A stretch of 64,000 nt of DNA, from NCBI GenBank assembly GCA_033439255.1, contig CM065885.1, positions 1,922,001-1,986,000 of the forward strand. Reading direction: 5' to 3'. Origin of the DNA: Hericium rajendrae. Its lineage: Eukaryota > Basidiomycota > Agaricomycetes > Russulales > Hericiaceae. The translations under genes and the position numbers were made by a program. Under the pieces are notes generated by a model. It was not told the origin of the DNA and searched no databases. It saw only the letters and a program-made list of their open reading frames with translations. Numbering within the stretch: position 1 is the stretch's first letter; each line of letters starts with the position of its first letter. Shown here piece by piece: positions 44,880-53,432 of the stretch.

Positions 44880-46060
44880 TAATTTACAAGCAGTCTGCAG
44901 GCAAGGCCACAAAAAAACATGTGCGCACGAGACGCGGCACGCTTGCGTGACGTGGCAGACCTGCGCGCGGGAGACGCGGGGATGCGGGCCCGTGCGCAAG
45001 TCGTCGGGCTGCGGCGGGCCCATGCGCGGGGCACTGGACCGCGGCAAGTCCTTGTGCGAAGGGCGAGGGGGATGCGCAAGGTGCAGGGGCCGTGCGCGAG
45101 GTGCGGGGGTCGTGCGCAAGAGTCGGCGGACGGCGGGTCGATGCGTGAGGCACGAGAGACGGGCGCGAGGCGCGCGGGAGACGTGTGTGGGGCGAGCGGA
45201 TGTGCTTGAGGCATAGGCGGCGTGCAGTATGCGGCACTGGGCACCGGGCCCGTGCACAATGCATTAAGGGGCGTGCACGCACGAGGTAAAGGGCCCGTGC
45301 GCGAGGCGCAGGAGACCCGGACGAGGCACAAAAGACTGTGCGCGACACGGCAGACCCGTGCGCAACGCAGCAGGCTTGCGCGCCGGAGGCACGAGGCGTG
45401 CGAGGGGCGTCATCGCGCTGCCGTGGGCCCGTGCACGACACAGCAAGCCTGCGCGCCGGGCGCAGTGGCCGCACGCGGGACAGGGGCGCGGGGGTGCGAG
45501 ATGCAGAGCCCGCGTGCGAAGGGTCGGGGTGCGGTGCACCTGGACGTTGAACGCGTGTGTTTGGCGCGTGGTGCGTGAGCGCGGGACGTTGCGTGTGCAC
45601 GGGACGTGGCTCTTGGGCGCCGCAGCCGTTTGACATGCTAGTGACAGGGCGGGGGTGTCGAGGCGTGGCTTGAGGCGTGGCGAGAGCGCAGGTAGGACAC
45701 CCGAGTCTCGTTGCCACGGCAACGGGACTTTACGGCGTGTGGTGGGCGGTGACGTGGCGAGTGCGCGCACGTCGTTGACAGCACAGACAGTGCGGAACGA
45801 TGTCCATGCGTCGTCCGCGGCCATGCGCGCAAAAGAAGGGGATCGGGGTGTCGGTGATGTGGTAGTTTGAGCGCGGGGTGTTGAGGTTGCACGCGTGCGC
45901 AATCGAGGTCGTTGGCGAGGTCGTTGGGAAGGCAGTGGGGGCAGTGTGAAGAGGCGGGGACGTATGATGAGCAGTGGGGGTCGTGGGGTGTCGAGTGAAG
46001 GCACGGAGATGTCGAAAGAACGAGTGTCGCTCGAAATCGAGCGACACCCTTCGTTAGCAT
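44880..46060. other. GC-rich degenerate-repeat block
   Basis: About 1.2 kb of very GC-rich DNA is built of loosely repeated words such as CGTGCGCGAGGCGC, abruptly bordered by AT-rich DNA. The long frames on both strands here (for example 44884-45717 minus and 44824-45216 plus) are Arg/Ala/Pro or Arg/Gly low-complexity and are not called as genes. Confidence 0.6.
46024..46047. repeat. Perfect hairpin-forming palindrome
   Basis: Two 11-bp arms (46024-46034, GTGTCGCTCGA, and 46037-46047) are separated by AA. The flanks AACGA and TTCGTT extend the pairing with a small bulge. It sits at the end of the GC-rich block. Confidence 0.9.
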
Positions 46061-46482
46061 GAAAAGATAACCAGATATTTTCTTTTACTCACCTATAGCC
46101 CTCCCTGCTGCAAAACCCACCTCGGCCATGTTGATAGTTGACAGAGAATAAAAGAAAGCTGGGAAAAGAGGAAACCGGGAGGAGAAGGGGGGAGAGTGAG
46201 GGAAAGTGGGTGAGAAGTTGCAAGTCTCGACGCGCTAACTCGGGGCTTCAGCCACCGAATGCGCGAAGACACACAACAAATCAAATAAAACAGCTGGAAA
46301 TATGAGAAAAAGTATCAAACTATGTATCATTTATCTCAGTACATTATATGAGCTACATTTTTAGCAAGCGTACGGTATACTACTGGACAGCAGGGTGAAG
46401 ATATTGAAATCTAACCCTTAGTCTCTGACGCGGGGTTCGGCAACGCCCGGCAGCCACAATTCTCGGCTTCCTTTGGGATTCG

Positions 46483-46490
46483 TATATAAG
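46483..46490 (+). promoter_or_regulatory. TATA box of the spliced-looking unit
   Basis: TATATAAG is followed about 40 bp later by a long pyrimidine-rich leader, the common layout of strong basidiomycete promoters. Confidence 0.5.
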
Positions 46491-46509
46491 GCTTGCGCGA
46501 CGCGCGTTG

Positions 46510-47150
46510 CCTCTTGCATTCTATCCCCCACTTGCCTCGTCGTCGTCGGTGTCGCTCCCTCATTTATCGTCGCTCTCTCATTTATTCTCGCTCCCTCATT
46601 TATCGTCATCTCATTGTCGCTCACTCCCTTGTCGTCGCTCACTCTCCCTTGTCGTCGCTCGCTCCCTCGCCGTCATCGTTGTTGTCATCACTGCCTCGCC
46701 ATCGTCGTCATCACTGCCTCGCCGTCGTCGTCATCACTGCCTCGCCGTCGTCGTCATCACTGCCTCGCCGTCGTCGTCATCACTGCCTCGCCGTCGTCGT
46801 CATCACTGTCTCACCGTCGTCGTCATCGCTCCATCACTGTCATCGCTTGGTCAGTCTCTTGCTGTCGTCGTTATCTTTGTTAAGGTATGTTTTCATCCTT
46901 AGTCTCTTATGTCTGATGCTAATGCCTTCAGACTTATTACAGTACTATCGTAGTCTCATCTAGGTAAGCTTTTTCTTATGTCTTATACTGATGTCTTTTA
47001 AATTGCTTTACAGATCTCCGCTTTTTTTGTAGGTTTGGTAAGTGTTCATATGTTATCTTAGTTATTTTTTAATACTAATGCCTTATGTTTTTGCTTTTTG
47101 TAGTAAATTTGTTATCCTTTGTAATGATGTAGTAGTCTTTGTAACTTAAA
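46510..47150 (+). ncRNA. Putative spliced, apparently non-coding transcription unit
   Basis: Seen: downstream of the TATA box three consensus introns follow one another: 46885-46931 (GTATGT...TTCAG), 46964-47013 (GTAAGC...TACAG) and 47038-47103 (GTAAGT...TGTAG), each with a branch-like CTAAT or CTGAT 10-45 bases before the acceptor. The exons between them are only 32 and 24 nt. The first exon is C/T-rich and holds the 23-bp minisatellite. No ATG-started frame of note spans the joined exons. It is called non-coding only because no protein is evident; transcription is inferred from signals alone. The 3' end is not defined. Confidence 0.4.
46685..46830 (+). repeat. 23-bp minisatellite
   Basis: About six copies of a TGCCTCGCCGTCGTCGTCA-type unit with a 23-base period (for example starts at 46691 and 46714). 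The period is not a multiple of three, so each copy shifts the frame and the long frames across it are not genuine proteins. Confidence 0.9.
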
Positions 47151-47339
47151 TAATGTCACATAATAAAATTATATTAAAGATATAATTTCTTTAAACTTTT
47201 GATGTTTATGATTAAGATGCATAAAGTTATTGAGCTAATGATATTTTTATTTTATATGTTAGAACAATATACTTGACAGAAATGACATAGAGTGGATAGA
47301 AATCTTATGAGCTAGATACAATATAACAATAGAGATATA

Positions 47340-47580
47340 AGATGTAGTTGACATAGCTTCTATAGCTGTCTTATACTATAATAGCTATGGCAGCTAGGAT
47401 ATCTTATACTCTATGCTATAGTAGCTATATAGCTTAGACTCTATGCTATGGTAGCTATGGCAAGCTATAATAGCTATGCATAGATTACTTGACTGCTATG
47501 AGACTGCTATGTAGAAAAGAGGACAGCTATGGACCTAGGAAAGCTATATAGCCTACATAGCCTTATATACCAGTAGTAAA
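47340..47580 (+). repeat. Right subterminal TAGCT-rich array
   Basis: Many copies of AGCTATGG, CTATAGC and related words, mirrored by the left array at 44500-44720. Confidence 0.7.
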
Positions 47581-47778
47581 TTTCTCAGATGTAAAGGACA
47601 CTTGATCTGTGGTCGAAGGAAGGTCGCTGTGGGTGGACTTGTGTGGAGCAGGCATTCGGTGGACAAAGGGAGCAGTTTGAGCGATGGTGCCGGGCGAAGA
47701 CTGGTCTGGGGCATGCCAGGATGGGGTGCGCTGATAGAACTGGTCGAGACAAACTGCAATGGGATCACCTGGGACACC

Positions 47779-48936
47779 TCAAGGTAGCCAGGCCCCAGAA
47801 GGTAAAGTGATCTCGCCTCTGGTGTTGAACTTGCACTTGCCAGCCTTCAGGTACGTCTGAACTGCTGCGCACTGACGAAGGAAGTGACCATGGGCCCCAC
47901 AGAAGCTGCAATGCCCAGGGGCAGTCCGAATACGCCGAGGCTGTCTGAAGGTCGTCAAAGGCGTACAGGAGGTCGCTGGCTGGACAGGAGGTGAAAACGT
48001 CGGTGGCTGGACCATTCTAAGCAGGAGATTCGCTAATGAGGGTACATGCTCGCTCTTGATGGTGATTGTGGTTGCAGAACCCAAGATCGCTGGTGGCGAA
48101 CTTGCCAAAACGTCGGCAACTGGATCATTACAGCTTGTATGAGGGCCAAATGTGATGCTGGTACCATGCAGAATGCGCTTAGCAGCGTGATAGATGTCGA
48201 TAATGGGGTAGGACTCGTCTGGATGGTGGTCTGGGTGCCTCTGGGTGAGATAGGCCTCAATCTGGTGGCAGAGTCGATCAGGAAGCGCTGAGAGGAAGAA
48301 ATGCTGCTCCTTGAAAGCAGAGAAACGTCCCTGGTGCTTCAGGCAATGTGAGATGACCAAAAATCGGTGAAGAAATGCACCAAGTTCGCCTAAGGAGGAC
48401 AAGTTTGCCTGAAGCGTCCTTCGAGCGAGAGCCACCAAATCCTGCCTGGACCAAAGGCCTCCTGCTTCGGAACCTGAATACAACTTCTGGATCGCAGCCT
48501 TGAACTTGTTCCAAGTGCCTGTGCCAAAACTTGGTTTAGACTGCCAGAGCTCCTGGGCATCTAACTCAGACAAAAGCCGGACCGCATGAACCTTCTTCTC
48601 CAAATCATCCTGGACCTGAAAGCGCTGAAAACAAAACTCCAGATCTGCAAAATATGGTCCGAGTTCATGAGGATCGTCTCTGGCAAAGCTGGGAGCACTG
48701 CTCTCTCCACGCATTGGCATGAACGCTGATGGCATCATTGTAACAGAAGTGGTGGGACAGGGGTAATGTCGAGGATGAAAGTGAGCAGTAGTGATCGGGG
48801 GCACGCTAGAGCAATCAGGAACGATGGAGGTGACTCTGATGCGAGGAAAGTGAGCCTGAGATGGACTAGGGGTGATCAGGGGTGATGAGGAGTGACTTTG
48901 AGGTGATCTTGCTATGACTAGGGCAATGCGAGACAA
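47779..48936 (-). CDS. gag of the outer LTR element (fossil)
   Basis: The minus-strand frame has its likely start at an MMPSAFMPMRGE region inside the frame. It has a capsid-like part (LGPYFADLEFCFQRFQV ... LWSRQDLVALARR) and a CCHC knuckle (CSFCGAHGHFLRQC) near the end, with no protease or RT following it. This shows the host element's family and direction. Confidence 0.8.
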   Translation of the reverse strand: MSRIALVIARSPQSHSSSPLITPSPSQAHFPRIRVTSIVPDCSSVPPITTAHFHPRHYPCPTTSVTMMPSAFMPMRGESSAPSFARDDPHELGPYFADLEFCFQRFQVQDDLEKKVHAVRLLSELDAQELWQSKPSFGTGTWNKFKAAIQKLYSGSEAGGLWSRQDLVALARRTLQANLSSLGELGAFLHRFLVISHCLKHQGRFSAFKEQHFFLSALPDRLCHQIEAYLTQRHPDHHPDESYPIIDIYHAAKRILHGTSITFGPHTSCNDPVADVLASSPPAILGSATTITIKSEHVPSLANLLLRMVQPPTFSPPVQPATSCTPLTTFRQPRRIRTAPGHCSFCGAHGHFLRQCAAVQTYLKAGKCKFNTRGEITLPSGAWLP

Positions 48937-50299
48937 TTGGAAGGGACAAGTGAAGAGCCAAGGTGGTGGACGACGACCTGAGATGATAACCGATGATCTG
49001 GAATGCTCAAAAGCAATGAAAGGTGCTCAAAAGCGATGACAAATGCTCAAAAGCAATAGAAGGTGATTCTGGGGCAACCAGAATGATGAGCAATAGGGAG
49101 AGATGATCCAAAGGGGCCAGGGGTGCTCCTGGGGCGATACGACCTGAAAAAGCGATGAGAAACTGCTAAAGCAACCAATGTTGCCAATGGCGAGTCAAGA
49201 TTGCCAGCGGAAATCTAAAACAAAAGAAGGCAAGAAGGGGCCAAGAAAATGACCTGAGAGTGACTCGAGAGGCTCCTGAACGTCAATGGTGACTTTGGGA
49301 TGGACTATAAGCAGTCTGGACACAACTGGCTCAACCTGAAAGAAACAAGATTCCTCTGCAACCAATGGAGAGTGCTAGGGATGCTGGGGTGACCTTCCCT
49401 AAGACAAAATGCAATAAGTCAATGGGAGACGGCTCCTGAACGAAAGACAGTGATAGGAGTGATCAATAGGAACCCTGGGGCAAAGAAAAGTGACTCAAAG
49501 CACTGGAAGGTGATAGGAGGAGGAGCTGATGCAAGCTATGGGGTACAGAGGCACCTCCAAGGCGAGTCTGAGCAACAGAAGGGAGCTGGGATGACTCAAT
49601 GGTGTGAAGAGGTCACCGAAGGGGATATAAGGGCAATCCTGGACGACCTAAGATGCTGAAAGCTGGCTGCGACCTAGTACGCTATCGGCAACTCTGTGGC
49701 GACAGCGCTAGGCGATGATCCTGGGTGCTAAAAAGGCAAACAAGAGCGATTGAAGACCAACTAATGCCGTCAAAATGCGATCTGGGGTGACCAAACGAAG
49801 TGAGAAGTGATGCTAGGCAGTAAGAGATGCTGGGGACCGAGTCTGCCTAAGGCAACCTTGAGGCGAGCTGAGACGATCTGAGGTGATCAAGGGACGATTA
49901 AAGACGGTTGGAGTGACTTAAAGACGACGAAGAAAGGCCAGAGGTGATGAGAGGTGATAGGAGATGACTCAGAACGATCTGAGCCAGTACAGGGCACTGA
50001 GGAGAGATGGAGGATGGTCCTGGGCGACAAAAAGCGACTCTGGGAGGGGCAGGATGGTGGAAAGCGACAGGAGGCAATCAGGTGCGATGAATGGTGCTGA
50101 GAACCGGTTGGAAAGCTCTGCAACCAATGGCGATCTCGAAGAATGCACCAAGGCCACCTAAGGTGATAGCGAGCGGGAATGTGATAGAGAGCAAAAATGT
50201 GATGTCCTGACCTCGATGGCAGTCTTGACCCGATAGAGGCTACGCCTGGGTACACCTCTCACTGTTTTGAGTATGGAACCCTCGCAGTGGACTCCACAA
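48937..50299 (-). other. Long leader of the outer element
   Basis: About 1.36 kb between the 5' LTR and gag. It is made of degenerate short repeats (GGTGCTCAAAAGCGATGA and similar) and has no credible frame. The primer-binding region lies at its right edge. Confidence 0.6.
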
Positions 50300-51119
50300 T
50301 GATGTGTGGACCCTGGGAATGGAGGCGGCAGCCAAAACCAAAACCAACAGAGTACCGGGGGTGCGAGGGGACGAAGTATCTCAAGTGAGGAGTGAGGTGA
50401 GGGCAGCTGAGGGTCACTGCAGCAGGAACGATGGAACGACTGGTTCGCTATGGGCGAGACTGAGGCGATCTGGTGATAAGCAGCTGGGAAGGATGAGGAA
50501 TGGCTGTAGAATGACAAGGAGAACGACGAGACACACGGATCTCTGATACGACAGACTAATCCTAGAGAAAAGGACTGAAAAGCGGCTGATATGACTGAAT
50601 CTGACAAACGACGCTGCAGGCAGACTGGCCTAAAGAGGGCAGACTTGTCTAAAGTCCGGAGAACGATGAGAACAACAATGAGAGAGACTTCTGAGGTCTG
50701 AGCTCTGAGGGGGAAAGGTGCACTGAAGGGTTCTATTCAAAGCTAGGACTCTGTCTACCATACAAGTAAGAAACTCGCCCTTGGCAGTCTCGGACGATCT
50801 CGGACTCGGCTGCTCTATGGTACATCTATGGTCCAAAACCATCAAAAGGCGGCATCCAGGCATCCTGTACAACACAGACCCGGTACCATAATGCTAGCAA
50901 CCTGATTGGCTCACCAAAACTGCTGAGGACGACCTGGAGCAAACTTGAGGAAACCTCGGTGAGGCCTGCAGTAGCTGACAACTCCTGAGATGAGGGGCAT
51001 CACCACTCTGAGCAAGGTTGGTGGGTGAGGAGCTGGAAGCTGGATGGAAGTGAAGGGGAACTGCATGAGAGATGGTGAGATGAGGTCTGATGTTGCTGAA
51101 CACAGCTTGAGGCGTATCA
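50300..51119 (-). repeat. 5' LTR of the outer element
   Basis: 820 bp, paired with 26102-26922. The primer-binding region lies just left of 50300. Confidence 0.88.
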
Positions 51120-52380
51120 CTGCAAGGCCATACTGATTCAGTAACCTCTGTAACATTCTCACCAGATGGACGTCAGACTGTCTCTGGCTCTTATGATAAT
51201 ACAATTAGAATCTGGAATGTCAATACTGGAGAAAATATTGGTCATCCACTATATGATAATACTGAAGGAGTAACCTCTGTTGTATTTTCACCAGATGGAA
51301 GTCAAATTGTTTCTGGCTCTTGGGACAAAACAATTAAAATCTGGAATGTCAAGACTGGAAAAAATATTGGTCAGCCACTACAAGGTCATATGAATAGAAT
51401 AACTTGTATTGCATTTTCACCAGATGAAAATCAGATTGTCTCTAGCTCTGCTGACACCACAATCAGAATCTGGAATGCTAAGACTAGAGAAAGTATTAAT
51501 CAGCCACTGCATGGACATACTGATTCAGTGACCTCTGTGGTATTCTCATCAGATGGATATCAAATTGTTTCTGGCTCTTGGGACAAAACAATTAGAATCT
51601 GGAATGTTGAGACTCATGAAAATATTCGTCAGCCACTGCAAGGCCACACTGATAAAGTGACTTCTATTGCATTTTCACCAGATGGAAGTCAGATTGTCTC
51701 TGGCTCTTATGACAATACAATCAGAATTTGGAATGTCAAGACTGGAGAAAATATTATCCAGCCATTGCATGGTCACGCTGATTGGGTGACTTCTGTTGCA
51801 TTCTCATCAGATGGAAGTCAGATTGTCTCTGGCTCTGCTGATAACACCATCAGAATCTGGAATGCCAAGACTGGAGAAAGTGTTGGTCAGCCACTGCAGG
51901 GCCACACTAATAATGTGGAATCTGTTGCATTCTCACCAGATAGAAGTCAGATTGTCTCTGGCTCTTATGATAACACAATTAAAATCTGGAATGTACAAAA
52001 TATCTCCAAAAATCAAAAATCATCTTATTTTTCCTTATATGACAGACCTGAAACATCCATTTATAATGAGAAAAATCAAGATTCTCAAATAATAGTATGT
52101 ATTCCTAATTTATGTTTACAATTTTCTAATCCAATGGTACTAGACATCCAGCTCCAATCTTATAGGCAATACTGCTTCTATCATAACAGATCAGTCAGTA
52201 ATATCTGATGATGGTTGGATTAGAGGTCCAAATAATGAGCTTCTATTCTGGATCCCTCACTGATATAGATCAGGCTTGTATAGGCCAAGCAATATCATGA
52301 TCATCCCATCATATCCATCTGTCAAGCTTAATCCTTCTTTTCCTATTGGCACAGGTTGGACAAAATCATTTCACTTCTAG
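51120..52380 (+). pseudogene. NLR gene, 3' part: WD40 repeats 4-10 and C-terminus
   Basis: Seen: seven more WD40 units run from 51120 to about 52010, each about 43 codons and very alike ([16 protein letters not shown] is found almost unchanged in several). A tail then changes frame near 52100 and reads DDGWIRGPNNELLFWIP, the usual end of fungal NACHT-WD40 proteins, to a stop at 52378-52380. A TGA lies at 52261. High identity between repeats is known in fungal NLRs of the HET/NWD type, where repeats are exchanged and select new binding surfaces. This part was continuous with 21878-26101 before the LTR element inserted: the CTGC duplication flanks the element on both sides. Confidence 0.85.
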
Positions 52381-53055
52381 TCTTACCTAGTTCTAGATTT
52401 ACTTTGCTTGTAGTGTAACAATATTTATCATCATGTAGCACACCTGTACTTATTTTGTGTTTATAAATATCTGAAGTCTTCAGCATATAAAAGATTTTTT
52501 TTGACTGATTGAGTTCCATGCTTATTCTAAAATCTCATCCCAGGAGTCAAGACTAATATCTTGCTAGTGTCTCTACAGAGAAAAGGTGTAGTCTTTGTGA
52601 CACTAACATTGCAGGATCCAAGTAGGCAAAGCACCTAGAATGATGACAGTGATGTCCATTATGTGCATACAAGAATTACATACAGGAAGCTCAGAGAGTC
52701 AACAAAAGCAGCAGGTCAGAATGTCGAGAAGGTAAACAAAGGACACCATCTCCAGTGTTGAAGCTGAAGCACTGAAAAATTATGAGGCACCGCGACCACT
52801 GTCATGACCACGAGATGTTCTGCTATTGAAGCGAAGCTGATTCGTACTCGGTCTGGAATATGTGATTCCGCTCGCACATCAAGAAACTGGCAGGTAACCT
52901 ATCAGTGAATCAGCGGACAAGGAGAGGAGCAAAATGCACTCGATGAGCTCCGCAACATAGTCCCGCAGGACCGCCATGCTCTCGGGTCCATCGTCGAGCT
53001 CACGACTGTCAAGACTCGGTCGTAGACAGCAGAGAACCACCCAAGTCACCAGCGA
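52381..53055. other. Spacer between the NLR 3' end and the minus-strand chromovirus
   Basis: No gene is supported. The first 150 bp are probably the NLR 3' UTR. Base composition changes from AT-rich to mixed near 52.75 kb. Confidence 0.4.
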
Positions 53056-53432
53056 TGATGGGAGCGAGAGAGCAGAGAGCGACTAGCAGCGCAGTGACCT
53101 GTATTGGAGGTACAGTACGGTACAGACGAAATGGACAATCTAGGGAAATAGGCGAGCGACAGGGAGCCTATAAGTACTGGGACGACAATGGGAAAAGAAC
53201 AATGGACACCATAACGGGTCGAACAATAGAGTGAGAACAATGGTGGCCAAAAGGAGAACAATGGGAGGGAGTACAATAGGATGTCCCAAAGGGGAACAAG
53301 GGCATGGGTGAAGGATAGCCCCAGGTCATGTGAGGAAGTGAACATGTGATGGGGCTGCTGGAGCACATGACCGACGCGATGCCTTGATGGCAGAGAAGAA
53401 GGCGGAGAGAAATGGAGCGATCCGTGACATCA
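53056..53432 (-). repeat. 3' LTR of the minus-strand chromovirus
   Basis: It has TGATG...CATCA ends. The right border is firm because the purine tract adjoins it; the left border (53056) rests only on the inverted TGATG and is less sure. The end of the pol frame overlaps it. Confidence 0.55.

Larger units (their letters stand above)
44479..47591. mobile_element. 3.1-kb element with TIR-like ends and TAGCT-rich subterminal arrays
   Basis: The ends CATCTGAGAAA (44479-44489) and TTTCTCAGATG (47581-47591) are exact inverted repeats of 11 bp, flanked on each side by TA. Both ends then run into 250-300 bp of AT-rich DNA packed with AGCTAT/CCATAGC words in inverted arrangement, as expected for subterminal transposase-binding arrays of a DNA transposon. 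No transposase frame is visible, so it would be non-autonomous. Inside are a GC-rich block (44880-46060), a palindrome, a TATA-led spliced-looking unit (46483-47110) and a minisatellite. The short TIR and TA duplication make the class uncertain. Confidence 0.55.
26102..51119 (-). mobile_element. Outer gag-only LTR retrotransposon, hosting several later insertions
   Basis: LTRs lie at 26102-26922 and 50300-51119 with TGATG...TATCA ends and CTGC duplications at 26098-26101 and 51120-51123. On the minus strand a likely primer site (TGGAGTCCACTGCG) follows the 5' LTR by a few bases, and a purine tract (GGGGGGAGAA) precedes the 3' LTR, so it reads from right to left. After subtracting the inserted elements it is about 5.2 kb. 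It encodes a gag with a zinc knuckle (47779-48936), but only about 1 kb lies between gag and the 3' LTR, too little for pol. It therefore looks like a non-autonomous gag-only (TR-GAG-like) element. The two LTRs differ by roughly 4-5 percent (hand count). It is broken by the insertions. Confidence 0.85.

Noticed and set aside
44884-45717. 277-codon minus-strand frame in the GC-rich block
   Set aside because: Low-complexity Arg/Pro/Ala/His composition with comparable long frames on the other strand; typical of GC-rich DNA without stops.
46473-46963. Overlapping 130-156-codon frames in the minisatellite region
   Set aside because: They arise from a 23-bp repeat read in all three frames (VVVITASPSSSS, RRRRHHCL); they lack proper ATG starts and family features.
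25728-52010. Regular repeats that might suggest a CRISPR-like or satellite array
   Set aside because: The period is about 129 bp, in frame, and each unit encodes a WD40 blade; the genome is fungal.
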